Positions 49,308 through 61,082 of a stretch of DNA of 64,000 nt are shown piece after piece; positions within the stretch are counted from its first letter, which is position 1; every line of letters begins with the position of its first letter. Source of the stretch: Sitta carolinensis. Lineage: Eukaryota; Chordata; Aves; Passeriformes; Sittidae. Both the position numbers and the translations under genes were made by a program. Location of the stretch: assembly GCA_032173965.1 (NCBI GenBank), contig CM063283.1:36185743-36249742 (forward strand), read 5' to 3'. Below the pieces are notes generated by a model. That model saw only the letters and a list, made by a program, of their open reading frames with translations. It was not told where the DNA came from and ran no database searches.

Positions 49308-52177
49308 TTTGCTGGCACTGTGCACCATGGTTAAGACAAGCCTTAAGGTGCCTTTCTGTCCAACTTAGGGCATAATGAGCTTGTCATCGTACAGTAAGAT
49401 GTACCTGAATAACAGAGGTGTCTGTGAGTGCATTGGCATTCTGGTGCACATGAGTGTACTTTGAATGGAACTTCCCTGTCATCTCCTCTTGGCAGCACAA
49501 ACCTGGTATCACCACCAACCACCTCTTCTCAGATGAAACTCAACAGAAAAGTGGCCTCTGCATGCATACTTCCTGTGCTTCAACAAACAAAGGGTGGGAC
49601 CAACTGGAGCTAGTCCAGAGAAAAACCTCAAGAGCATATAGTGTGGTCATGAATTCTCAGCATAATTTTTTTACTCTACAGACCTATTTCTTTTGAAACT
49701 ATTTGCTTTTCTGGATGTAGCCTTTGGATGACAGGAGCTCCTGAAATCCTTCAGTTCAATTCAAGGGTAGATTCAAGTCCTCAGTATGTCTTTCTGGAGG
49801 CTTTCAGAGGCACCTACCCCATACTGGAGAGGGAAGTCTTCACTGTATGAGAATTGGTCACACTAGATTCCTACAGCAGAGATGCAAGAGCAGTGCCTAG
49901 AGGAGCTAGGTCCCGTTCAGTGGTGACCATACCTAACAATCAGTCAATACCTGGTGTCCTTATTAATTTTATGGGCTGTTACTAGTCTGCATGGCAGGCA
50001 TGTCAGGGTAGCTGTAGCAATGATTTGTAATAGCTGTAATTTTAGTGTGGACATACTCAGGAACAGAAATTTGAAGTCACCAAAAGCAAGTCTAAAAGGG
50101 GATTGATTAGATGACTAGAAAGGCAGTGGACAGAACATTCTGAACCTCGGTGCTATTCCTTACTCTGATGCTGAATTGCTTAAATTAAATTTATCGATCT
50201 CTCTGCTCTTAATGGACTTCAGCATTCCTGTAACTCCTTGGAGAAAAGATGGTATTTATCCAGCATGTAGGACAATGGTGTCCCTTGCTGAGAATCTGCT
50301 GGCACTTTCTGTGATCTGATGTACTCTAAAGAGTATGAGATATTATTTTAGAAAATTAAGTGTAGACTTCTCCATTTCAATTGAGGCTGCAACTCCATCA
50401 CACTTCCCAATATGTCCTTTGGCTGGTAGGACTTTGGTTGAGAGTTCTGAACAAGGCTCCATCCTAATATTCCCCACTAAAACAATTTCTATAAGGTTCA
50501 AGACCCTTCCTTAAACAACAGAAATTTTCTGCTTATCTGGAATTTTCATTACATTCCAGGCCAATATTCCTGGTTTCTTCACATCTTCCCATTAAGATGA
50601 GCCTTCTGATCTCTCATGATTTGTCATGTCTTGTCTTAATTCTTTTTTTTCTTCCCTCTTCTTTCCCATCTTAAATGTGGTCTTTCATCCCTGCTCTTCT
50701 AATATCTTTTGTATACCCTTGCCCTGTCACCTTTTTCTGTTATTCTTGTTTTACCTCTTTTAACCCTATTCTGTCCTTTTCCTTCTCCCTCTCTGGATTT
50801 CAGTGTTGTTTCTTTCCTTGCCTGTATTGCCCTTTGAGTGTTACATGGCTGTGACAGATTCAAACACAGTGTGCCCAGCAGAGAAGAGACATAGAGTGTT
50901 TGGTTTGAAACAAAAATACCATTTATCTGCATACACCACGGGGAAGTCACTCTTCTCTGTCCTGCCAGACTGGCGACCAGCCCAGGAGTATAAGCAATCG
51001 CCATGTGAGTTACCAAACTACATGTGGATAGGCTTAGAAATGTCACACCCAAGTCAGCCTAGAAACAGAAGAGGCTCTTTTCTGCCATGACATTTTAAAG
51101 CACTGAGAATTGCGTTTGTTGTACATCTGTAATTCTTCAGTGATCTCATGGGGTAGACCAGTGCTTGCAGGTAATGCACCCAAATCAGTGTTAGATAGTC
51201 AACACCACTGAATCTCAGGCTGTGCACTTAGGGTGCTCAGAAGTAGTCATTGAAGGCTTGAGAGGATGTAGGTAAATCCCAGTTTAAGCATATGTGGCTC
51301 TCCACCAGCACAAAAGGAATTTGTCTACCTGCTGTAATCAAAGAATCCATATCTCCAGCCGTGGTTCCCTGGCAGCTGGGTGTCAAGGCTATGCTATCTG
51401 TCTGGGATCTCTGGGTAGTCAGAGAAGAGGGATTGGCACCTCTGGGGCATGTTTTTCCCTCTTCAGGTATACCCAGGGATTGGCTTGCATAGGTACTTCT
51501 CTTTCACTACTGAGTACAGAGGAAGCCCGGATACCTGCCAGGCTGGGAGTTGGCTGAAATTAATTCCCTCACCAAAATACAGCTGCCTAAACTGTTTTGT
51601 AGTCATGCTGGAAGTTGGTTTATTACTCAGGGGAGAAAATAATAACATCAAATCAAAAACCTTCATTAGATAGTGAGCTGATAACTGCTTTATATTGACA
51701 TTGCAGCAGGCATGATGAAAGAAGTGTAGTCTAGAAAAATGGTCAGTGCTGAATTTAGCCAGTGGATCCAGTTTGGAAACCTGTGTCAGGCTGTTAAAAT
51801 TAAATGAGTTTTAAGGGATACTTCAGAGGTCTTGATAAGAAGAGAAGTTGGTATATTCAGACTTCCATGTAGCATTGGCCAGGAGTGTACTCCATGTACT
51901 AATCTCATCTTGCTTTTTTTATCTTGGCCTTTCCTTTTGCGTCAGGCAAAAGAAGTTAATTATTCACATACGACCCACAGTAATTAGTACAGTTTTGGAT
52001 AAGTATAAATGAAGTATGACAGCTATGCACGCAAGAGTGAGCAAGTTTCAGTAGTAAACTTTGTGAGAAGAGATCAGAGAAACTCAGCATTGCATAATCT
52101 GTACCTTATTTTTCTTAGGCAGGCTGATCTTGGTGACAATTGTTTACATAAGCAGTATGTGTTTGAGAACTTTTTTT
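49308..52177. other. Intronic DNA after the exon, no further exon seen
   Basis: It holds a SINE fossil (50121-50212), a C/T-rich stretch at about 50640-50820 and otherwise unique sequence. Open frames at 50699-51052 (minus strand) and 50803-51090 have no recognisable domain. Confidence 0.55.
50121..50212 (+). mobile_element. Ancient MIR-type SINE fragment
   Basis: The order GGCAGTGGACAGAACATTC, GAACCTCGGTGCTATTCC, TTACTCTGATGCTGAATTGC and ATCTCTCTGCTC parallels the SINE consensus order CACTGGACT...GGTTCTATTCC...GCTCTGCCACTGACTTGCT...CCTCTCTGTGCC. It is heavily decayed, with an AT-rich replacement in the middle. Confidence 0.45.
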
Positions 52178-52222
52178 TTTAATTTACTCGATGATCTTAA
52201 AGATCTTTTCCAACCTACATGA
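52178..52222 (+). mobile_element. CR1 LINE 3' end
   Basis: CTCGATGATCTTAAAGATCT followed by TTTCCAACCTACATGATTTT closely matches the CR1 3' terminus (CTCGATGATCTTAAAGGTCTTTTCCAACCTAAATGATTCTATG). The last octamers are degenerate. Upstream there is only a short T run, so the copy is extremely 5'-truncated, as is usual for CR1. Confidence 0.75.
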
Positions 52223-55139
52223 TTTTCTGTGCATAGCCACTGAAACATTCACACTAGTTTAGACACAGAAGGAAAAACAATGTGGTATTATGACAGGATG
52301 AACAGATTTGTTGGTTGGAAGGTGTACTTCTTTTGATCATAATGAAGAACGGAAACAGAATATTATAGATGGTAACAGTTGAATTTACTTCTCTTGTAGT
52401 AACTTCTAGGTTTTTTAAGTATGCTGTCATCTAGCTCCTCAATACTTACCACCAGTGTCCTCAAAACTTAGTGTGCTGCTGTGGGCATGGAGTCCACTGG
52501 GGGGCGGACTTGAATTACATATTGTCTCTGACTGGGAAAACTTCAAGTGAAACCTCTGATAGATAGAGCATTGCATAAATCACAAGCACTGGTATTAGAT
52601 TTCTCTTTCTAGTGTCAGCTTCTTGTTGTTGTTTTGCCAGATCATCACCTAAAGCTATCAGGAGGTATCAGGTGTGATGGAGAGCCTTCAGAGCTCACAG
52701 GCAATCTCGCAGCTCAGGTTTGTCAACTCTTTCTGCAAGGAGAAACTGTGAGAAATTGGCTCACTGGACTTGCATTGAGTTAGTTTCTGCTTCAGTGAAC
52801 TTAAAGAAAATTACTAATGTGTGACTCCACAAAGGAATAATCTTTAAAAATGGGAAAACCAGCAGCCCTGGGTTGCATTCCCGTTTTGTGTTCATCTGTG
52901 TTGCACTTGGCATAGGTGCTGGTGTTGGCCCCAGGAATGGGCAGAGTGTAACTGCTGTTTCCAAGGGGTCTGCATCTGTGCAGTCCTGGTGGGACTCATT
53001 CACTTGGCTGCTTTTACTTTGAAGATGGAGAGGGAAACAAGTCCGAATGCTATTTTATGATCTGTAGTGGCTATTTCAGTCTGTTTAGGAAGTACTGAAG
53101 TTGCCATTGACATTTCCAATAGGACAGCTGAGTCCTACAGACTGAGTAATACTGGTTCTTCCTACTGTGTGAACGTCTAAACATCTGAAGCTCCTCATGG
53201 TTGAATCCAGTTCTAGTTCATCATGGCTACCCCCTTACCACATGGAGAAGCCTAAGGAGTTTAAAACATTGTGGGAATCATCCTGAAGAAGTCAACAAAG
53301 AAAGAAGATGCCTCCTTTGGGGTTATGTGGAACATAATTTTGGTGTCTGAAGCACAAGAGATTTGTTCCCTGTCTCTCATCTCCACAGGATTTTCATTTA
53401 CTGTAGTAGTAACTAGCATTCTGTATTTCTGTGCAACCTTATTTCATTTGTTAGTTAAAAATTTCTGGAAGAACATGACAGTGGGGCTTTGTGGGGTCAA
53501 CAGCTGAAAAAGCCTGGTGGCATGAAGTGGAAATGGATTTAATCCATGGGTGTAGGCACCATATTTCCACAGGCATGGCTTTGCTCCTGCCTCGGAGGAA
53601 TGGAGGAGGCCAGGGTTTGTAACCAGAGCACTTCGTGGGACTCAGATACTGGGCTGCAACTGCTGCTCTTTGTCTGTGAGTCCCAATGGGCACTGGGTCT
53701 GAATCACCCTTCCCAGTGCTGCTGCTGCAGTAGAGAGAGGGGCTTCTCTGTCAGGCTCTTACAGAGCCAGGCTGAATATAGCCCCTGAGCCAAGTGGATT
53801 TCTTTACTGTTTGGTGCTTTGTTCTTGATCAACGCCTATATCATTCCTGAGAGATGAGAGCAAATACCTTTGCCACAGACGTAATGAAGCCTATTTGTCA
53901 GTGTCAAGGGGTCTTCAGCAGTTTTACATGGAGACAGTAAACATCTCAGAAGTACAGATTTGTACCTGAGAAAATGACAGTGTCCCCTCCCCAAGATGTT
54001 CCTTTGTAGCTGGGTTGAGACACCACCCTAGAAGAGAGAGGACTAGTGAGTACATGGGTGTTTTATTTAGTCTGTGCTTTTTCAAACATTGCATTCCTCT
54101 CACTCACTGTTGCTCCATATATTATTTTAATATGAAAGGGCCTCTGTCATTAGTCTTTGTTCACATTTTCCTTTGAGCATTTTCAGAGTGGACTTAAAAA
54201 GTCAGAGGCACCAAAAAAGCTATTTTTGTTCTGTAGATTTTAAAACTCCATTCATTACCTGTTGTTTTCTTAAGGTCTGTTTCATGCCTTTTGCTAACTA
54301 TATGTTCCAGAGAGGTATTTACAGATTTGTAATCCCTTCTTTAGACAAATATTAGGAAGAAGCAACATTTTTAAATATCTGTCTGGATTTTACTTGAACT
54401 GTATAGATTTTTGGTCTCTTAACACCTCTTTGTCACCTACCCACTAGATTCACTCTTCAAAACACCAGATTTCCTTTCTCATGTCCTATGTTCTCCTTGT
54501 ACCTGAGCTCTTCCTCTACCATGAAAATCTGTAAGGTGAAAAAACCTCCAACAGCAGGTTCATACGCTGTTTCAGAAACTGGGAATTTAAATAAACAAAG
54601 CAAATTTAAAAATTAATTTGCTTTAACTAAAATAGGAGGTTCTATTTGTGTTGGGTGATGCTTTTGTTTTTTAAGAAATACTTTCTTTTAGTGTTTAAAA
54701 TTTACTGCCAGTTTCAATAAACAGTAGAGCTTTCCAATGTGAAAACAAGTATATTTCACAGAGATTTTCCTTTCTAGCCTTTCTGCTCTTTCTTCATGCA
54801 GTTTCTCTTTAGAAGATCAACAGATTGTTTAATAAATGAAACCTCAGCCTGCTTCCATTGATGTGGTGGGCTTCACATTTCAGGACAGAAATATATTTAA
54901 GAGCAGACGTCTGCTGCTGCAGTATGTACCCAGGGGTGTAAGAGCAAGCTCACCAAAGCTACCACAGCCTAGAAGGGTGGTGTAGAAGTGTGAGCCTCTG
55001 GATGTAGTGAGATAGTTGTCCGAGTCCAGCTAGTTACAGGTAGGTGTCCGTACCAGAAGGAGCTTGTACATCCAGATCCCTTCCAATAGCCGCTCTGTGG
55101 AAAGTTAAATGATTTCATTTCTGGCACATTCTGCAAGCT
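52223..55139. other. Intronic DNA, no gene seen
   Basis: This is unique sequence with no identifiable exon or transposon. Open frames near 53451-53788 on both strands show no domain. Confidence 0.55.
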
Positions 55140-55410
55140 CTGAATTCACCTTACACACAGGGAGTCATTCCTCTGCATTGTAGGTCTGATGCTGTGCCGA
55201 TATGGACGAGCGCCCGTGTGGTTATTCCAAGGCCCTTTGATGGGAAAGCAAGTCTAATTGCGTCTGTGATTACTTTCAGTCTCAAGGTTATGAAAAATAT
55301 TTTCGACAGTGCCCCTTGACTTTGTAAATATGGGGTGCATATGTGTTTTGTCTGTGTGTGGCACGAGGGAATAATGATAATTTCATTATGCAGAATAAGA
55401 TTTTCTCTAA
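55140..55410. promoter_or_regulatory. Candidate conserved noncoding element
   Basis: Several CpGs survive in an AT-rich intron (GTGCCGATATGGACGAGCGC and TTTTCGACAG). There is a TCF/LEF-like CTTTGAT at 55235-55241. A perfect 7-bp inverted repeat, ATAATGA/TCATTAT (55371-55377 and 55383-55389), surrounds TAATT and forms a cluster of homeodomain-type cores. No repeat is present. The make-up is that of a developmental enhancer, but conservation and activity are unknown. Confidence 0.3.
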
Positions 55411-57735
55411 GCCAGCCATTTAGTACTTAATGCTCTACCTCCAAAGAACTGCAGTTCATCTAAGGTCTCTGGCATGATTGTGGTCTACCATGTGTAGCCC
55501 TGAAGTGCCATGAAGGAAAGAAAGATGTCTTTACTCCCACTTCTTCCAAAAGACTTCCCCAGATGTTGCACCCAGACCTGGAGGAATAAATACACAGTAC
55601 AGGGTTTCCAACTCTTGCAGCCCACTCAGTCCCCAGCAGAGGGAACAACAATTTGTTGCTGGTGATACCCCATGTCTTTTGGGAAGTATGTCTGAAGTTG
55701 CTCATGCCCATCCCATCCTTGTCAGAGCAACCTTCGATTGGAAACACAGTCTGAGAGTACAGCATGTTCAAAACTGCAAGTAAGCATCATAAAAGCCTTT
55801 TAAAAAATATTTTACTCATGTTTCTTTCTTTCCTGCTTTCTTTTTTTCATGCTTAAATGCACACAAGAGGTAGATCCTGAAAATTAATGTTTTCACTCTT
55901 CACTTTTTTGCAAATAATCAGTTAGAAATCTGGGTAAATTCTACAAAAACTTCTTGTTTCATGAGAAAGTAAAAAGATCTGATGAAACCTGTGTAGGATG
56001 AGGAGTTATTTTCTGCACTTCAGTGTTTTCTCCACATAGGATATGAAATAGTGGCATTTTGGTCACTTTAATGAGCTTTCCCCTTGTCATGCATATTTTT
56101 CAGTTAATATTTTTCTTTAGTATTATATATATTTAATGTGATTTTATTGTGATAAAATTTGGTATATCTTCTTTTGGAAATTTAATTCCATTTCCAAATC
56201 ACTTAAATGGGAGGTGGTTTTTTTTAATGCTTTGTTTTTATACGCAGCTCAGCACATCAGTGGCTGTCCTCTGCTTGAGCCTTACCTCTAGCACCAAATA
56301 ATTGGTTGTGCAAAACTTTGTGAGACAAAGTTCATCCCTTGGAGCCTTTTAGTTGTTTTTATTTGTTTGTTGGGGTTTTTTTTAGCATTCTTTGGCAGGT
56401 TTTCGTTGTTGGTTTGGGTTTGGTTTTTCTTGAAAAAACAAAAGGAAGGTCTAAGTTTCATACTGAGAAACATGAGTATTTCTCTTGATGAACATGGTGG
56501 AGCCATGCCAGGAGGAGTGACAGTACCAGCATCGAAGGCAGATGGGTAGGGAAGTGCGATTTGTTTGGTGTCTCCCTCGCAGCTGTAGACTACTGTGAAG
56601 GAAAGTTGTTTTATTTGGGGAAGGCCAGACTAAAGCCCAAGCCTGCAGCACTCCAGTTAAGGAGAGTAAATGTGCAGGTCTGCTGGCACCCTCCATACAC
56701 TTGGCTGCTGATGGAAGTATGGATCTGTTGCATCACCTTTCCCAAATACTTCGTGAGTGAAAGCTTCTATAAGAAGCAAAACTTCAGCCTTTTCCTACAC
56801 CACTGGAAATTCAATAGTCCGTATATTTGCCATGGCTGTTGTGAAGAGAAAGACTTCATGGCATCTTCACTACAGATATATCCATTATATATTATGTATA
56901 TGTATATGCATTTAACATACATTTAAAAAAACATTTATATATACATCATATCATACAGGAAACAAATTTCAGGGAAGTTAATAAAACTGTATTTTTCATG
57001 AACTGTTGGGATTTCATCTGGCTCCTGGATTCAGGTGTGCAGGAAGAGGCTTTTTGCATTTCCAAATGTTTTACTTTATCTATTTTTACAGGAGTTAAAA
57101 TTTATCATGCTGCATCAGCAGTGCCCTTGGCAATGCACGTTACTAATCCTTGTCCCCAGGCATTAACTCGTTCATACGTCACATAGTATTTGGTAGGACC
57201 CATTCTGGGGCATAGTCTCTGCAGAAGCCCCAAAAAGAGAAAATGTGGAATTCGTTTGGATTCCCCATCTTTCTTTCTTTTCTGTGCGCGCGATTACGTA
57301 ACAGACTAGAGACTGTTATAATGGGTTTGCGTTCTTAAAATACAGCAAATTGAATTTTGTGATTGTAGTCTCAAGGACTTTTTTGCTGGGATTTGTATTT
57401 AAATAGCATCAGAATGGGGCAGCTGTATGCCTTGAGTGGCATGTGGGACAACAGTAGTAGAAGGAAAGAAGTAGGGTTGCCTAACTAGTAGTAGGCTTGC
57501 AGAGGGAGTGAGAAGAAGGGCCAGGATGGCAAACAGGACTAAAGATCATCAGTGCAGTGAAATGAGAATGTGTTTGTGTGTTTTGATGTGAGAAAAGGAC
57601 TCCCACCTGAATTATCACAAGTGGAATTTGTAAATAATGAGTTCAAGGGCTGCCAAAGTGCAATGAAGTTCTGTCTCTTCTTCTAGAGTGGAGGTTGTCA
57701 CTGTATATTTGAACTGAAGAAATTGTTTTGGTCCC
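55411..57735. other. Intronic DNA, no gene seen
   Basis: It contains T/G-rich runs near 56370-56430 and AT-rich runs near 56880-56950. No coding exon was recognised. Confidence 0.55.
57284..57301. promoter_or_regulatory. CpG cluster with PAR-bZIP/E4BP4 palindrome
   Basis: GTGCGCGCGATTACGTAA contains four CpGs within 18 bp and ends in the perfect palindrome TTACGTAA (57294-57301), the consensus for PAR-bZIP and NFIL3/E4BP4 factors. It stands out from an AT-rich, CpG-poor neighbourhood. Binding is inferred from sequence alone. Confidence 0.4.
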
Positions 57736-57835
57736 GGTTTCCACATGAAGAAACTATGTCCCTGTGCTTTGCCTAAGTCAGATCGAGAACAAGAAATAAA
57801 AACCTGAACTTCAAGACGTGTCCCAGGCAGCACAG
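57736..57835 (-). mobile_element. Ancient MIR-type SINE fossil (minus orientation)
   Basis: GGTTTCCACATGAAGAAACT, TTTGCCTAAGTCAGATCG and AAATAAAAACCTGAACTTC, then GACGTGTCCCAGGCAGCACA, follow the reverse-complement MIR order (TTTACAGATGAGGAAACTGAGG...CTTGCCCAAGTCACAC...GAACCCAGGTCTTCCTGACTCCCAG). It is old and diverged. Confidence 0.45.
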
Positions 57836-58163
57836 TATGTTCCTGTTCTGCTCGTAGAAATTGTTTTGCCAGACTTGCTCAACTGATACAAAACTAATCT
57901 CTTCCTGGAAAGATATTTTATTTGCATATTTTGACAATACTGAAACATTAAAGTCAAATCGCCTATGTTCACCAAAGAGAGTGATTAGTAACTGCATTAA
58001 GTAAACTGAATTAGATTTTTGCATCAAAATTATTGAAAATATTTCAAAGTTTTAAAGGGTTTAAGCTAAGATCTAGCACTTTGATTACAGAAAGTAAGGT
58101 GTTCCTAATGTGTAAATGTCATAGCCTTGCTGTTCATTCTTGGCGGTGTTGGGAAGGCTGATG

Positions 58164-58310
58164 CTCACTGGTTTGGTTTTCCTACCTGCAGAATGGATTT
58201 GATATTTGTTACACAGTACTATTGTGAAGAGAGAATTTTATGAGGAATTACATTTTCAAAAAAGCTTCATAAGGCACTTCAAAGTTGTAAAGTGCTTGAT
58301 AAGTGCTCTA
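58164..58310 (+). mobile_element. Ancient MIR-type SINE fossil (plus orientation)
   Basis: CTCACTGGTTTGGTTTTCCT and ACCTGCAGAATGGATTTGATA, then GTACTATTGTGAAGAGAGAA and TTGTAAAGTGCTTGATAAGTGC, parallel the MIR 3' half (CTCAGTTTCCTCATCTGTAAAATGGGGATAATA...GTTGTTGTGAGGATTAAATGAG...TGTAAAGCGCTTAGAACAGTGC). It lies about 330 bp from the opposite-facing fossil at 57736-57835. Confidence 0.5.
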
Positions 58311-60644
58311 TTTTTTCATTTAAAAATTATACTAATAAAAATATCACATAAAATGTAAGAATTGTCATTTTTCCCTTTCCCCCATGTCTGAAAGCTAAAC
58401 TCCCCTCTTCCTCTGGGAGTGCCTGAGTATGTTCATTATCAGATAGTGTTTTTGCCATTAAAAGATTATTTTCTGCCTGAAATTTCTTATTTTTAGTAGA
58501 AATGCAAAATCTAATTAGCCATCATTTGTGGTTTTCAAGGTATGATTTCTTCTCCCAGAGTCCTGTCAGTATGAGTGCAGTAGAACTGTCCCATATGCTT
58601 CAGAACAATTCTGGTGTTTACATGGGAGCTGAAAACAGCTGACATAAATACTACACATTACATATATTGCATAACATCCTGTAGCAGAAACCAAATCAGG
58701 AATCACCAAGAGATGTCCTCAACCCTGCAAAACTGCAGATCTGTTCACTTTTTTCTAGAAAATGTAGCATATCAGGCATAGGCAGAAGTATTTGTGCTGG
58801 CTTATTTGTTTTCTTCTAATTTGTTTTGGGCTAAATCTTTATGCCCTCACTTTGTTTTTATGTGGGGAATACTTCTCCAAAATAATGACAGTAGAAACTT
58901 GGAACATAAAGATGTGTATAGCAGAACTGGGCTAGTTCCACCTGTTAAACTCTGCAAATTTCACTAAAACCCGTTATATTTTGTTAATGGGGTAAATGGT
59001 GTCATCTCCTCCATGCACCCATGCTCCCCATCTGGAATTACTACACAAACCTATACATCAGGTTTTGTTTCCATGTGCTTTCTGACTTGGTCTTTCACAG
59101 GGTGATGAAAGTTTAAACATAGAAAAAATTGGGTTTTTCTAGATTGCTAAACCTTTACCCCTAAACAGTCCCCTGTGTTTATTTCCTTGTTGTCTCCTAT
59201 TTGGAATAAAAGGGTTAATAACATTTTAAAATGCTGTGTGCCACTGCAGGAAGGAGCTGCAGAGAAGTGACATAATAACTCAAGAGTCATGGTGACAATT
59301 CTGTGTGCATAAAAAATGGATAGATAGGGATGTCTGAAGAGGACATAAATAAGAAGAGACGTGGCACTTATCCGTAATACCAGAAAGAGAGAAGAGTTGA
59401 TGCCAGAGGAAGAGAATTGTTTACAGCTTGAGCACTGGGATATTTTCTGTCCTGGTAGTAGACCATCTAAGCTTATGGTTGCCAAGAGCCTCTTAAACTG
59501 CTGGATAAATGAAACTGAAATAATACACAGATGAAAGGAACTGCAAGTGTGCAGTGAATACACAGGGTATCTGCAGTTGCAGTAAATAAAGTTCCCCGCC
59601 TAAGGAGTGAATATAAGCCCAGTTCTGTTTCCTTGAGTTCCAGAACAGTTTCCCTGCTGGCAGAAAAACCCCTAACTATTTACATGGTGGTTTTGTTGTG
59701 TCTGTCTTTGAAACATCTGGTCTGGCATTAAATACTGTTGATACCAGCTAGTTGATGGGCAGAGGATAACTGCCTGGAGGAGGAACATCCCACATGGTAA
59801 ATTCTGCATGGCACAGAACAGACCCTGGTCCCTTCATCTGTTATATGGCATGTCTTGGGCTGGTACCTACACAGAGTTTTTGTAATAAGCAATACGTGAA
59901 TGTCATCGGGTTATAAAGTAAAAGTTCAGGAGATTTATTTCTCTGGGTGAATGGTCTTCCAGATGTCAGGATACATGAATGAAGATATGGGAAGACAGAT
60001 GTTGGGCTGTGTGAAGGGTGGAAAATTTTGGAATGGTTGAACAGTGGTCATTATTCAGCATTACTAATTTAATATTGGAAGAGTTTTGGAGGATTCAGTG
60101 AGCAGCAGTTGTAAGCATGTTCTTAAGTGCCTAAATGAGAGGACTCATGTTAGGAAAAATAATATGGTAATAGTAATTAAACTAATTCAGTTTGTTGCAT
60201 CAGGTCTACAAAAGGCATGATTTTGGAGGGCTCTAAGAAATAGAAGTTGTGTGAGTAGAAGATTGAAAAATGACTATTCCCATTTGGAGCATTGACTCAT
60301 CCCTTCAAAATTTTGTAATTAACTCCCCCAAATAATAGAAAATACTTATTTTCTACAGAAAACTGTCTAGAAATACCTTTTCATGCTCCAGGGTCCTGCT
60401 TGATCTATGTAAATGGCTGTTGTGGTGTACTGTTATCTATCTATGTATTGCAGGACAAAGCTGCAGAATAGTATTGGAATTTCTCTGTATTCTGGGATAT
60501 TTCCATCAGGTTTCAGGACAAAACAACAGAGCTCTCAAAGGCACGTGCATGAGTAGAGGGTCAGCAAATGTTCACAGCTTCAGGCATCTATTTTTAAATT
60601 GATAGGTTCTTTAAAACTTCACAGTCTCAGAATATTGAACTAAC
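58311..60644. other. Intronic DNA, no gene seen
   Basis: This is AT-rich unique sequence. A minus-strand open frame of 138 codons (59147-59563) shows no recognisable domain and is rejected as a gene. Confidence 0.55.
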
Positions 60645-60673
60645 AGGATTTTACCTTCTTCTGGTAAAATCCT
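60645..60673. repeat. Perfect 11-bp hairpin with 7-nt loop
   Basis: AGGATTTTACC (60645-60655) and GGTAAAATCCT (60663-60673) are exact reverse complements separated by TTCTTCT. The right arm runs into a pyrimidine-rich array of TCTCCTCCTAATTGCC-like units to about 60724. No transcription unit of its own is visible. Confidence 0.9.
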
Positions 60674-60724
60674 CCTAATTTTCTCCTCCTTTTCTCCTAA
60701 TTGCCTTTTCTCCTCCTAATTGCC
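60674..60724. repeat. Imperfect pyrimidine-rich tandem units
   Basis: Three to four degenerate copies of (TT)CTCCTCCTAATT(GCC) follow each other directly after the hairpin. Confidence 0.7.
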
Positions 60725-61027
60725 ACGTTTTTAGTCACTTTCTACAGTTCATCTTGCTTCCACCTTCCCGAAACCATCTACTGTTTTGACTTCTTTATTC
60801 CTGTCTTTCTGCCACCACAGGCATAACTCACATAGCCTGCATTTGCTCCTTAAAGCTGAATGAGAATTTGAGTGTCTGGGTGAATGAGGAGTCAAAATGT
60901 GCCCATACTTTAAGCCCAAGAGTTTCTTAAACACTTAAACTCAAGTGCTCGCACAGAGACAGAAGTGTCTGAGTCAGGATGATTGAGTGTTTGACTTCAA
61001 ATCCACTGCAATCCAGTCTTTGAAATG

Positions 61028-61029
<2 letters not shown>

Positions 61030-61073
<44 letters not shown>

Positions 61074-61082
61074 TGGATGGAT
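61030..61082. repeat. (GA)20 followed by (GGAT)3
   Basis: Twenty perfect GA units (61030-61069) run directly into three GGAT units. It is a compound microsatellite, probably polymorphic in length. Confidence 0.97.

Noticed and set aside
59147..59563. 138-codon open frame, minus strand
   Set aside because: Serine/leucine-rich translation of AT-rich intron DNA with no known family resemblance.
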